From positions 1 through 17,928 of the forward strand of contig JAUWNS010000035.1 in NCBI GenBank assembly GCA_030612485.1: a stretch of 17,928 nucleotides of DNA, given 5' to 3'. A model generated the notes under the pieces. The model was not told where the DNA came from, did not search any database, and saw only the letters and a list, made by a program, of their open reading frames with translations. A program made the position numbers and the translations under genes. Each line of letters opens with the position of its first letter. Positions within the stretch are counted from its first letter, which is position 1. The stretch comes from Candidatus Bipolaricaulota bacterium (lineage in GTDB: Bacteria; Bipolaricaulota; Bipolaricaulia; UBA7950; UBA9294). Shown in pieces: positions 7,977-15,589 of the stretch.

Positions 7977-8070
7977 ACGATCTCCCCTACAAGAGCCTGT
8001 AAACCTTTCTACAACCAGTCTTAAGATTGAATCACAAGTTCAATCATCTCACCGCAGAGCGCATAAGAGC

Positions 8071-8135
8071 AGGGCGCAAGGACACGGTGAGGGTGGGACA
8101 CGGAGAAAATGCGAATCCCCGTGTCTCCGCGCCCT
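8071..8135. repeat. Imperfect inverted repeat with 17-base arms
   Basis: AGGGCGCAAGGACACGG (8071-8087) is inverted at 8119-8135 with three substitutions. A second shorter copy of the ACACGG word lies in the loop. It sits in the 209-base gap after the editing-domain gene. It lacks a T-run on the minus strand, so it looks like a dispersed palindrome rather than a terminator. Its right arm shares a 13-base word (TCCCCGTGTCTCC, 8116-8128) with 15572-15584. Confidence 0.45.
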
Positions 8136-8185
8136 CGACGTTGGAAGCCTTTGTTCCGTAAGAAAAGAAGATTTATGCAGCGCCC

Positions 8186-8596
8186 TCACAAGCTCTTGAA
8201 TATCCGCGCAAGCGAGCGACCCGGCGCCTCCAGGTGCAGGTCAAGGAAGAACCCGAATGGGGTCTGCGAGACTTCGTAACCCGCTCCCGCAAGCCTCGCT
8301 TCCGCGTTCGACAGAAGGTCCTTGGTGAACTCCGGGGTCGCTTTCCCCTCCGCAAGGTGAGCGAATGAGTGGAGAAGGATTCGGTCTGTCCCGTTCTTTC
8401 GCGCCGCCCACTTCAGGTTCTTGACCAGACGCGTCTCGACCGCCCCAGCCTCGGCTTCATCCTGTGGCTCAGCGTGGATGAATCCGACCAAGACATCCTC
8501 AACCGTTCGTTCCTCGACCCAATCCTCCTCGGACTCCAGTGTCTTGATGGTGGTGCGATATCCAAAATGGGTGGTGTAGATCATCACGAGTTTCAT
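8186..8596 (-). CDS. Stand-alone threonyl-tRNA synthetase editing-domain protein
   Basis: A 136-residue protein that matches the archaeal-type ThrRS editing domain (tRNA-Thr_ED fold, related to D-aminoacyl-tRNA deacylase) across its whole length, with no synthetase attached. Visible family features are the N-terminal strand MKLVMIYTTHF, the middle strand VLVGFIHAEP (~35-44), ILLHSFAHLAE (~73-83, with the conserved His) and TPFGFFLDL (~111-119). In archaeal ThrRS the last motif is APFGYYKAF, whose Lys helps catalysis; here it is Leu, so classical Ser-tRNA(Thr) editing is doubtful. It starts 6 bases after the serine palmitoyltransferase-like gene and is almost certainly co-transcribed with it. 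The cellular substrate is unknown. Family assignment is firm; activity is inference. Confidence 0.75.
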   Translation of the reverse strand: MKLVMIYTTHFGYRTTIKTLESEEDWVEERTVEDVLVGFIHAEPQDEAEAGAVETRLVKNLKWAARKNGTDRILLHSFAHLAEGKATPEFTKDLLSNAEARLAGAGYEVSQTPFGFFLDLHLEAPGRSLARIFKSL

Positions 8597-8602
8597 TCTT
8601 CC

Positions 8603-9820
8603 TCAGATGATCCCTTCCGCCTTACCGACCTCTTTGAAGGTGTCGAGGACCTGCTCCATCTCCTCGTCGGAGTGGGTCGCCATGTAGCTCGTGCGAAGAA
8701 GAGCCTTCTCCGCTGGCACTGCGGGCGGGACAGCAACGTTTGTGTAGACACCCGCCTCGAACAAGGCCTTCCAGAACTTCAACGTCCTCATCTGATCACC
8801 GATCATGATCGGGACGATCGGGGTCTCGCTCTCGCCGACGTCGTAGCCGAGGTCGCGATAGCTCCGGCGCATCCGCGCTGCGATGGCATTGACGCGATCC
8901 ACCCGCTCGGGCTCGCTCTCCATCACCTTGAGCGAGGCGAGCGCAGCAGCGACGTTCCCCGCGGGAAGGGCGGCGCTGAAGATCATCGAACGGGCCATGT
9001 GCTGGATCCAGTGGATCGTCGTTTCCTCTCCTGCGATGAATCCTCCGATGGAAGCAAAGGACTTGCTGAACGTTCCCATGATGAGATCGACATCACCTGT
9101 TACGCCGAAGTGTGCAGCGGTCCCCTTCCCTTGCCCAACGACCCCTATCCCATGCGCATCGTCGACCATCAGGCGTGCCCCGTACTGCTGACAAAGCGGA
9201 ATGATCTCCAAGAGCGGGGCTATCTCCCCGCTCATGCTGAACACCCCATCGATCACCACGAGCTTCCCTGCCTGGTCAGGACAGACACGCAGAATTCGTT
9301 CCAGATCCTCCATGTCGTCGTGCCGGAACCGCTGCAGGCGGCCGAGCGCCAGGCGGGAGCCATCGACGAGGCTGGCGTGGTTCTCCTTATCGCCGATGAT
9401 CACATCGTTGCGGCCGATCAGGGCCGAGAGGGTGCCGAGGTTCGTCTGGTAGCCGGTGGAAAAGACGAGGGCCTTCTCCTTCCCCACAAACCGGGCCAGT
9501 CTCTCTTCCAACTCGTTGTGCAACGCAAGGGTCCCGTTCAGGAACCGCGAACCAGTGCAGCTCGTGCCGAACTCGCGCACGGCATCAATCGCCGCCTGCC
9601 GCACCTTGGGGTGCGCCGTTAGCCCGAGGTAGTTGTTCGACCCGATCATAATCAGGCGCTGCCCATTCACCGTCACCTGCGTCCCTTCTGCCCGGTCCAG
9701 AGGGATAAAGTAGGGGTAGAGGCCCATCGTTTTAAACGATTGAGGGTTCATCGGATACCCCATCGCCTGTGCTACTGCTGGATCAGAGAAGAATCCCCGG
9801 CATTTTTCGAATATGTCCAC
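8603..9820 (-). CDS. spt: Serine palmitoyltransferase-like alpha-oxoamine synthase (PLP)
   Basis: A 405-residue fold-type I PLP enzyme. It starts with GTG, with AGGAG 10 bases upstream. Family residues are all visible: GSRFLNGT (~90-97), NHAS (H148, stacks on PLP), VDDAHG (D220, H223), TFSKS (K253, Schiff-base lysine) and LLRTSYMATH (R376, carboxylate binding). Among alpha-oxoamine synthases (Kbl, BioF, HemA, Spt) it best matches, from memory, Bacteroidetes-type serine palmitoyltransferase. Shared features are a YPYF start, GSNNYLGLT, DLIMGTFSKSFASIGGFIAG and IFSAALPAG. The expected reaction is serine plus acyl-CoA to 3-ketosphinganine, cytosolic, the first step of sphingolipid synthesis. The SDR gene directly upstream could supply the next, reductive step. 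Kbl (2-amino-3-ketobutyrate ligase) remains possible, but there is no threonine dehydrogenase gene here. Confidence 0.8.
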   Translation of the reverse strand: MDIFEKCRGFFSDPAVAQAMGYPMNPQSFKTMGLYPYFIPLDRAEGTQVTVNGQRLIMIGSNNYLGLTAHPKVRQAAIDAVREFGTSCTGSRFLNGTLALHNELEERLARFVGKEKALVFSTGYQTNLGTLSALIGRNDVIIGDKENHASLVDGSRLALGRLQRFRHDDMEDLERILRVCPDQAGKLVVIDGVFSMSGEIAPLLEIIPLCQQYGARLMVDDAHGIGVVGQGKGTAAHFGVTGDVDLIMGTFSKSFASIGGFIAGEETTIHWIQHMARSMIFSAALPAGNVAAALASLKVMESEPERVDRVNAIAARMRRSYRDLGYDVGESETPIVPIMIGDQMRTLKFWKALFEAGVYTNVAVPPAVPAEKALLRTSYMATHSDEEMEQVLDTFKEVGKAEGII

Positions 9821-9836
9821 TATACGTTTTCTCCTA

Positions 9837-10652
9837 TTATACCTTATAGTATTTCATCAATCCCCACTCGAACAGTTTGCTCGGGAGAATTCCTTTAAGA
9901 ATAGCTGCTACGCGCTGCGAGGCCTCGCCGGTCGAGTAACGCACCTTAGGAGAGGAATCCTGGAGGATCCGATGAAGAAGACGGGCGATTCTCTCCGGGG
10001 AAGACCCACCCTCTTCGTCCGACTCTGCCACCTTAAGCGCACGCTGGAATCGCTCTTGATAGGCAGAATCTTCCTTTGATGCGGCCGTGTATACGCGGTT
10101 ATCGGTGAACCCGGTGCGGAAATCCCCTGGCTCGATCAGGGCAACCTTGATTCCGAACGGTTTCACCTCCATGCGGAGTGCCTCGGTCACTCCCTCTACC
10201 GCAAATTTAGTTGCACTGTACAATCCCTGATACGGAAGGCCGATCCTCCCTGCAAGCGAGGAGATGTTGACGATAATTCCCGAGCCCTGCTCTCTCATCT
10301 TGGGGAGTACCGTCTGGCAGACCCGTAACAGCCCAAAGAGGTTCGTCTCGAAGAGCGCTCTTACCTCCTCGATCGAGGTTTCTTCTATTGCGCCGGCAAT
10401 ACCAAATCCCGCGTTGTTGACCACGACATCAAGCCGTCCCGCATCCTGTAGAACTCTATCGATACCCGAAACGACCGATCGATCATCGTTCACATCCATC
10501 CGAACCATACGGACTGAGCCGTCTTCTACAGGATCATCACCTGTGATCTTCCGGCTCGTCCCGTAGACTCGGTAGCCGTGTTCAGCCATATACCGCGCGC
10601 ACGCCTTCCCTATGCCCGATGAGGCTCCTGTGATCAGGATCACCCTTTCCAC
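9837..10652 (-). CDS. Short-chain dehydrogenase/reductase, candidate 3-ketosphinganine reductase
   Basis: A 271-residue classical SDR from GTG 10652, which has a G/A-rich ribosome-binding site (GGGGGAAG) just upstream and places the first beta strand at the N-terminus. The frame is open to 10778, but that start overlaps the -35 box, and the added residues are not SDR-like. ATG 10721 is an alternative. Motifs are TGASSGIG (8-15, nucleotide binding), R34 after strand 2 (favours NADPH), NNAG (79-82), N104, NISS (S132), and YSATK (Y145, K149): a complete catalytic tetrad. The C-terminal ~35 residues (LPSKLFEWGLMKYYKV) are typical of lipid-active SDRs. The stop lies 16 bases before the serine palmitoyltransferase-like gene, so the two are co-transcribed. 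Reduction of 3-ketosphinganine is inferred from this pairing only. Confidence 0.8.
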   Translation of the reverse strand: MERVILITGASSGIGKACARYMAEHGYRVYGTSRKITGDDPVEDGSVRMVRMDVNDDRSVVSGIDRVLQDAGRLDVVVNNAGFGIAGAIEETSIEEVRALFETNLFGLLRVCQTVLPKMREQGSGIIVNISSLAGRIGLPYQGLYSATKFAVEGVTEALRMEVKPFGIKVALIEPGDFRTGFTDNRVYTAASKEDSAYQERFQRALKVAESDEEGGSSPERIARLLHRILQDSSPKVRYSTGEASQRVAAILKGILPSKLFEWGLMKYYKV

Positions 10653-10749
10653 CGCTTCTTCCCCCTTCCCCTTTGTCAATAGCACGTCCTCTGGAGAACA
10701 CTTCCCTGCACGGGGTGACATTCTCAAATGACCGAACGAACGTGAAAAG

Positions 10750-10778
10750 AGTGTAGACGTCTTTCGCTTGCTTTTCAA
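10750..10778 (-). promoter_or_regulatory. Sigma-70-type promoter of the SDR-spt-editing-domain operon
   Basis: On the minus strand TTGAAA (10778-10773) and TACACT (10755-10750) are separated by exactly 17 bases. Transcription would begin near 10743, about 90 bases before the GTG start at 10652. Its position argues against starting the SDR protein at 10778. Confidence 0.5.
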
Positions 10779-10817
10779 TTTTGCGTGTGCTCTCTATGTC
10801 TTCGTGTGTTGCTCCGG

Positions 10818-10847
10818 TTGGCATCCTGACAGGTTCTCCGCTATAGT
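10818..10847 (+). promoter_or_regulatory. Sigma-70-type promoter of the membrane protein-lemA operon
   Basis: TTGGCA (10818-10823) and TATAGT (10842-10847) are separated by 18 bases. They lie 40 bases upstream of the ATG at 10887 and diverge from the promoter at 10750-10778, making this a divergent promoter region. Confidence 0.45.
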
Positions 10848-10886
10848 CGAACAATTGATCCAAGGGTTTGCCGATAAGGGGGCCAG

Positions 10887-11555
10887 ATGTCCGGCTTGTA
10901 CTTCCTGATCATCGCTCTTATCCTTGTGTTCCTTGTTTTCTCAATCTGGAAAAGCGTACAGAGGCGGAAGGAGTTGGCTGCGTGGGCAGTTGAAAAGGGG
11001 CTGTCGTTCAGTGCGACAAAGGATCGCGGTTTCGATGACCGGTTCTCTTCCTTCGGTTGCCTTCACCGCGGGCACGGCCAATACGCGTATAATATCGCCG
11101 AGGGGAACTGGAACGGTCGAAGGGTGATGGCTTTCGATTATCGCTATGTCACTGGGAGCGGGAAGAACCGCTCGACGCACTACTTTTCGGCGATTATCCT
11201 GTGTAGCGATGTGCAGCTCAAGCCGCTGAGCATCCGGCCGGAAGGGGTCTTCGATAGGGTGACCGAGTTCTTCGGGCTCGACGACATCGACTTCGAATCG
11301 GCCGAGTTCAGCCGGATGTTCTACGTCAAGAGTTCGGATAAGCGCTGGGCCTACGACGTGATCCATCCGCGGACGATGAAGTTCCTCCTTTCCAGGCCAC
11401 GCTTCTCTATAGAGTTGGACCACGCACACGTCATCGTATGGAAGAACAGACGGTTCGATCCCGAGGCTTTCGAAGCGGCGATCGCAATCGCCGTGGGGTT
11501 GCTCGATAATCTTCCGACGTACCTGACTGATAGACAGGGCTCGAAGGGAGGATAA
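10887..11555 (+). CDS. Membrane-anchored LemA-associated protein of unknown function
   Basis: A 222-residue protein with one N-terminal membrane segment (residues ~4-20, LYFLIIALILVFLVFSI), then a basic stretch (KSVQRRK), then a soluble domain of about 195 residues predicted to face the cytoplasm. The domain begins AAWAVEKGLSF and contains a GHGQYAYNIAEG/VMAFDYRYVTGSGKNRSTH region. This is the pattern of small anchored proteins (DUF3137-like) that are often found beside lemA. ATG 10887 follows AAGGGGG. The stop codon is 2 bases before lemA and the lemA ribosome-binding site lies across it, so translation is probably coupled. No catalytic motif is visible; function unknown. Confidence 0.75.
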   Translation: MSGLYFLIIALILVFLVFSIWKSVQRRKELAAWAVEKGLSFSATKDRGFDDRFSSFGCLHRGHGQYAYNIAEGNWNGRRVMAFDYRYVTGSGKNRSTHYFSAIILCSDVQLKPLSIRPEGVFDRVTEFFGLDDIDFESAEFSRMFYVKSSDKRWAYDVIHPRTMKFLLSRPRFSIELDHAHVIVWKNRRFDPEAFEAAIAIAVGLLDNLPTYLTDRQGSKGG

Positions 11556-11557
11556 AG

Positions 11558-12121
11558 ATGCTGGGTACTTACATTGTTGCCGGAATTGTCGGGTTGGTTC
11601 TGATCTATATTATCGGTACGTACAACGCTCTCGTTCGCTTGCGACAACAGGTGCAAGAGAGCTGGTCTGGCATCGATACTGAGCTGAAGCGGCGTTACGA
11701 CTTGATCCCCAACCTGGTAGAGACGGTGAAGGGCTATGCCGTTCACGAACGGGAGACGTTGAACGCGGTGATCGAGGCGCGGGCACGCGCGGTAGCGTCT
11801 ACCGGAACCCCGGACAGCCAAGCACGGGACGAGGGAGTGCTTGTCAGCACGCTCAGAGAGCTGTTCGCCGTGGTTGAAGCCTACCCGCAACTCAAAGCGA
11901 ACCAGAACTTCCTACACCTGCAGGAGGAGTTGGTCATCACAGAGGATCGTATCCAGGCGGTGCGCCGCTTCTACAACGGCAACGTCCGCGACCTGAACAC
12001 CAGAATTGCGGTCTTCCCGTCGAACCTCATTGCCTCGATCTTCGGAATTGGACCAGAGGAGTTCTTCGAGGTGGCAGAGGCCGTTCGCACGGCCCCCAAG
12101 GTACGGCTCACCAAACTTTAG
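11558..12121 (+). CDS. lemA: LemA family membrane protein
   Basis: A 187-residue protein matching LemA from end to end. It has an N-terminal membrane helix (~4-22) directly followed by the signature YNALVRLRQQVQESWSGID, then RRYDLIPNLVETVKGYAVHE, LKANQNFLHLQEEL and ITEDRIQAVRRFYNGNVRDLN. It ends with a hydrophobic FPSNLIASIFGI motif. The size is normal. ATG 11558 has GGGAGGA just upstream, overlapping the stop of the preceding gene, with which it forms an operon. LemA proteins adopt a helical bundle outside or at the membrane; their biochemical role is not settled. The downstream gap to the convergent peptidase gene is only 25 bases. Confidence 0.9.
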   Translation: MLGTYIVAGIVGLVLIYIIGTYNALVRLRQQVQESWSGIDTELKRRYDLIPNLVETVKGYAVHERETLNAVIEARARAVASTGTPDSQARDEGVLVSTLRELFAVVEAYPQLKANQNFLHLQEELVITEDRIQAVRRFYNGNVRDLNTRIAVFPSNLIASIFGIGPEEFFEVAEAVRTAPKVRLTKL

Positions 12122-12127
12122 CAGTTT

Positions 12128-12140
12128 GGGGTCAGACCCC
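12128..12140. repeat. GGGGTCAGACCCC palindrome
   Basis: A near-perfect short palindrome between the convergent lemA and M3 peptidase genes, preceded by TTT. The TTGGGGTC word also begins the long palindrome at 15477 (15483-15490). Without a T-run in either direction it is a poor intrinsic terminator. This word recurs near REP-type elements in many bacteria, which is the basis for listing it. Confidence 0.35.
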
Positions 12141-12146
12141 GATGCC

Positions 12147-13924
12147 TCACGCTCCCATAGGCTTATTCATCTCGTCGATCATCCCTTCGATCACGTCGAA
12201 TCCACCACGCCAGAAGGAGGCCGAGGTCATATCGATTCCGGCCTCGCTCAGGATCTCCTGCAGGCTCTTCGACCCGCCATGGGCGAGGATCTTGAGGAAC
12301 TTGGGGACGAACTCCTCCCCGTCCTCTTTGTACTGCCTGTAGAGGGAGAGGACGAGAAGCTGTCCGAAGCTGTAGGCATAACAGTAGAAGGGGACGGAGT
12401 AGATGTGCGGAATCGAGACCCACTCCCAACGAAACTCGTCGCTCACCTCGACAGCATCGCCGAATTGCTCCTTGAGGTTTGCAAGGTATCGCTCCGCCAG
12501 AGCGTCTGTCGTCGCCCCTTCCTCGATCAGGGCGTGTGCCTCGCGCTCGAAGAGGACGAAGTAGGCCTGGCGCATCACTGTGGCATAGGAGCCATCGACG
12601 AACCGAGCCAGTGTATCCCGCCGCACAAGGGGATCGGCCTCGTGTTGTAGCTGGTGTTCGAGGAGGAGGATCTCGGAGAAGATGGATGCTGTCTCGGCCA
12701 ACGGGAGAGAGGAGTGGAAGGTGAGCGGCGAGTGATCGGAGGCGATCAGTGCGTGCATAGCGTGGCCCAACTCATGAGCTAACGTGGAGAGGTCGTTCCC
12801 CTTCCCGTTGTAGCTTGTCAAGACCCACGGGGTCATCCCTGGGAGCACCCCGTGGCAGAAGGCACCGCCGATCTTCCCGAGCCGAACCTCGGAGTCGAGG
12901 TGCCCCTCGTCGAGAACGCGCCTCGCGTGATCGGCCAGGATAGGGGAGAAGGCGGTGAGGCTCTCTAAGATGGTCGTCGTCGCCTCATCGAACGGATAGG
13001 TCCTTGCAGACTCACTCAGTGGGGCGTAGAGGTCGTAGCGGCGGAGCTGTTTCATCCCCAGCCAGTTCGCCTTCAGCCGGAAGTAGCGCTGAAAGAGACC
13101 TCTATTCTCTTGACAGACTTCAAGGAGGGTCTCGACGACGGGACCGGGGATATCATTTACCAGGTTTCGAACGGCGATCGGCGATGAGAATCCCCGGAGG
13201 GTGATCTTCTCATCGGCCCAGTTGCGAACGATGTGTTGATAGACCTGGCCGAGGATCGTGCTCTCCTCCCCGTAGACACGGTAGAGCTCCTTGTAGATCG
13301 CCTCTCTGACTCGGGGGAGGGATCAAAGGCGTAGGCCATCAGTTCGGAGCGTGTCAGGACCTTTTCCTCCCCATCGATCTCGATACGAAAGGCGAAGCGG
13401 GTCGTGATCATATCGTAGAGGGAGGTCAGCGCATCGACGCCGTTTTCATCCTTCAGGTTGATGAGCTTCTCCTCGGGCTCGGAGAGGGTGTGTGGTCGGA
13501 AGCGACGCAGCGATTCGAGGTAGTAGGAAGCGTCCCCGCTCGCTGGGAGGAGACGCTCGGCAGTCTCGTCGTCGAGCCCCTTCCACCACAGATCGAGGAA
13601 GAGCGTCCTGTTCCGCGCATCTGTCAACACCTTCTCGATCCTCCCGCGGAAGGCAAGTGCGTCTTGATTTGTAGTATCCTCGGCGAACCAAAGGGAGGCG
13701 TATCCCCCCAGCCTCCGGGAGAGTGCTCCGACCTCCTCGATAAGAGAGACTATATCCGCAAACTCGATCTCTGATATTCCCTCACTCAGGCGGTCGCGCC
13801 ACCCTTCGAGCGCGACAACTACCTCCTCAAGGCGGGCCGTGAATCTCTCAAGATCCTTACCCGTTCGCGATTGAAGCAGATCTGTGAGGGACCATCGTTC
13901 CGATTTGTAGGTTTGTTCGTTCAT
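12147..13924 (-). CDS. M3-family oligoendopeptidase (PepF-like), interrupted by a -1 frameshift
   Basis: With one base restored this is a ~592-residue M3 metallopeptidase, the usual size of the oligoendopeptidase F group, cytosolic and acting on short peptides. ATG 13924 has GGGGAG 6 bases upstream; an upstream ATG at 13948 overlaps the previous gene's stop and lacks a site. The N-terminal helical region runs to AYAFDPS. There a run of five G (13313-13317 on the plus strand) is one base short, and the frame that continues the family (RVREAIYKELYRVYGEE...) is a different one. That second frame stays open to the TGA at 12147 and holds the active site: HELGH (12776-12762, residues ~384-388) and the third zinc ligand in AETASIFSE (E411). 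A homopolymer base-calling error is as likely as true inactivation. It shares an operon with the HD gene upstream, 23 bases away. Confidence 0.85.
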
Positions 13925-13947
13925 CGTGCTCTCCCCTTCTTCACTCA

Positions 13948-14535
13948 CTACGTGGGTTCGATCGTCCCTGCAAGGCCGATCGCTGTTGCGACCCTGCGCA
14001 TCCCCATGATCACATCCTCGAACAGGTCTTTAAGCTCCATCCCCAACATCTGCGCTCCCTGCTCGATCACCTCGCGGTTCGCCCCCGCGGCGAAGCTCTT
14101 GTCCTTCCACTTCTTACTGACCGACTTGACCTTCATGTCAAGGACGCTGTGCGACGGGCGCACAAGGGCCACCGCTGTTACGAGGCCGGTCAGCTCGTCG
14201 ATTGCGTAGAGGACCTTCTCCATCTCGTGTTTTGGCTCGACATCGGTCACGAGCCCCCAACCGTGTGACATCACCGCGTGGATGTACTCCTCGGGCCAAC
14301 CGTGCTCTGTCAATATCTCCCTCGTCTTTGCGCAGTGTTCCTCTGGGTAGCGCTCGTAATCGAGGTCGTGGACAAGGCCGATGACCCCCCACTTCTCCTC
14401 GTCCTCGCCGCGCTTTTGCGCCATGTAACGCATCACCCCTTCCACGCTGAGGGCATGCTTGATCAGGCTCTCACTCTTGTTGAACTCCTTGAGTAGTCTG
14501 TACGCCTCTTCTCTAGTCGGTACATGAGTCGGCAT
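13948..14535 (-). CDS. HD-domain metal-dependent phosphohydrolase
   Basis: A 195-residue soluble protein. Its HD-superfamily residues are in order: SLIKHALSVE (H27), GLVHDLDYERYPEEH (H56-D57), MSHGW (H91) and AIDELTGL (D113). These are the metal ligands of the fold. The C-terminal third is helical (DLFEDVIMGMRRVATAIGL). ATG 14535 follows AAGGGGGAG. Such small HD proteins hydrolyse phosphoester bonds, usually in nucleotides, but the substrate cannot be read from sequence. It is the first gene of a two-gene operon with the M3 peptidase, and a candidate promoter lies at 14582-14611. Confidence 0.85.
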   Translation of the reverse strand: MPTHVPTREEAYRLLKEFNKSESLIKHALSVEGVMRYMAQKRGEDEEKWGVIGLVHDLDYERYPEEHCAKTREILTEHGWPEEYIHAVMSHGWGLVTDVEPKHEMEKVLYAIDELTGLVTAVALVRPSHSVLDMKVKSVSKKWKDKSFAAGANREVIEQGAQMLGMELKDLFEDVIMGMRRVATAIGLAGTIEPT

Positions 14536-14581
14536 CGCTCCCCCTTTTCAGTGGATCTTTCTCGCTTCTGTTCTGCCCGCT

Positions 14582-14611
14582 ACTCTACTCGTTGTTCGTA
14601 ATTTCGTCCAA
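14582..14611 (-). promoter_or_regulatory. Candidate promoter of the HD-peptidase operon
   Basis: On the minus strand TTGGAC (14611-14606) and TAGAGT (14587-14582) are separated by 18 bases, about 47 bases before the ATG at 14535. The boxes are acceptable but not strong. Confidence 0.35.
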
Positions 14612-14692
14612 TGACGAAGACGCGCGCTGAACATGCTTCTATGCTGCGAGGCGGGTATAGTCTTCTTATCTCCGCAACGAAAGAGGGACCGA

Positions 14693-15475
14693 GTGGATCT
14701 ACACGCAGGTGTATTCTTGGCGCTCTTCTTCGCTGCGATTGGGATCGGCGGCTTCGCGAGCTTCCTCGGGCTCGGAGGGGGCGTGTTCATGGTCCCTCTC
14801 CTCTCCCTTGGTGGCTTTGTCGCCACCATGCCCGGGGCTGTGGGGACAAGTATCGCTGGGGTGGTCTTCACCAGTCTCTCCAGTTCGATCGCCTATGCCC
14901 TCAAACGGAAGATCAACATCAAACTCGGCCTCCTGCTCATGCCGCCGACTATGTTTGGAGCGTGGTGCGGGGCGCGATTGACCGAGGTGATCGATACCCG
15001 TCTTCTATCGATCGCCTTCGGTATCTTCCTCCTCTACCCGATGTTGATGATGCTCATGGGCAAGCCTCCGAAGGAGATCCCCTTCTCCTTTCGCGGAAAG
15101 ATGAGGGGAGTACGCCTCTACGCGATCACCGCAGCGATCGGCCTGATCGCGGGGATCGCCTCAGGCCTCTTTGGAATAGGTGGAGGTACGGTGATGGTCC
15201 CTTCTCTCTCCGTCTTCTTGGGGCTCGATATAAGCATCACTGTCGCTACCAGTCTCTTTGTTATGGCTCCGTCAGCACTTGTGGGATCCTACCAACACTG
15301 GGTGCAGGGTAACCTTCACCCCGAGCTGGCCCTTCCGCTGATCATCGGGCTCGTGATCGGGGCACAGATCGGTCCCCGTCTTGGAGCGCGCCTCCCCAAG
15401 GTACGCCTGCGGCAAATCTTCGGAATCGTCCTCCTCTACGCCGCAGTTAATATGATCATCAAGGGAACTGGATAG
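14693..15475 (+). CDS. TauE/SafE (TSUP) family membrane permease
   Basis: From GTG 14693 (AGAGGGA just upstream) this is a 260-residue membrane protein of normal TSUP length. It has two homologous halves of about four helices each. Each half opens with the family's glycine-rich motif: FASFLGLGGGVFMVPLL (~22-38) and GIASGLFGIGGGTVMVPSL (~152-170). The reading frame is open to 14633, but the extra 20 residues are polar and not part of the fold. TSUP proteins export or import small sulfur- or carbon-containing anions such as sulfite or sulfoacetate; the substrate is not predictable here. It stands alone, divergent from the HD gene and convergent with saccharopine dehydrogenase. A TATAGT box at 14656-14661 could be its -10, without a clear -35. 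Confidence 0.85.
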   Translation: MDLHAGVFLALFFAAIGIGGFASFLGLGGGVFMVPLLSLGGFVATMPGAVGTSIAGVVFTSLSSSIAYALKRKINIKLGLLLMPPTMFGAWCGARLTEVIDTRLLSIAFGIFLLYPMLMMLMGKPPKEIPFSFRGKMRGVRLYAITAAIGLIAGIASGLFGIGGGTVMVPSLSVFLGLDISITVATSLFVMAPSALVGSYQHWVQGNLHPELALPLIIGLVIGAQIGPRLGARLPKVRLRQIFGIVLLYAAVNMIIKGTG

Positions 15476-15476
15476 A

Positions 15477-15569
15477 GGAAGCTTGGGGTCTTGTTTCTTG
15501 CATGGAGACCAGTGAGACTCCGCCTCTGGAGAGAGTTAGACCACGCAAGAAACAAGACCCCAAGCTTCC
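15477..15569. repeat. Long near-perfect palindromic element
   Basis: Bases 15477-15501 are repeated perfectly and inverted at 15545-15569 (25 bp). After one mismatch the stem continues for three more base pairs (15503-15505 with 15541-15543). The loop is 35 bases. The arms begin GGAAGCTTGGGGTCTTG. The element starts one base after the TSUP stop codon and fills most of the gap to the convergent saccharopine dehydrogenase gene. It could end transcription in both directions, but lacks T-runs; a mobile palindrome is more likely. Confidence 0.7.
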
Positions 15570-15589
15570 CGTCCCCGTGTCTCCCCGTC

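Noticed and set aside
8369..9622. A 417-codon plus-strand reading frame opposite the serine palmitoyltransferase-like gene
   Set aside because: Its product is rich in Asp, His and Arg, shows no domain, and mirrors the antisense of a strongly conserved gene; it is a shadow frame.
8603..9820. 2-amino-3-ketobutyrate CoA ligase (kbl) and a threonine-degradation cluster
   Set aside because: No threonine dehydrogenase is present and the sequence details match the Bacteroidetes-type serine palmitoyltransferase better. Kept only as an alternative in the entry.
12128..12140. Bidirectional terminator between lemA and the M3 peptidase gene
   Set aside because: The stem is short with almost no loop, and neither side has a T-run.
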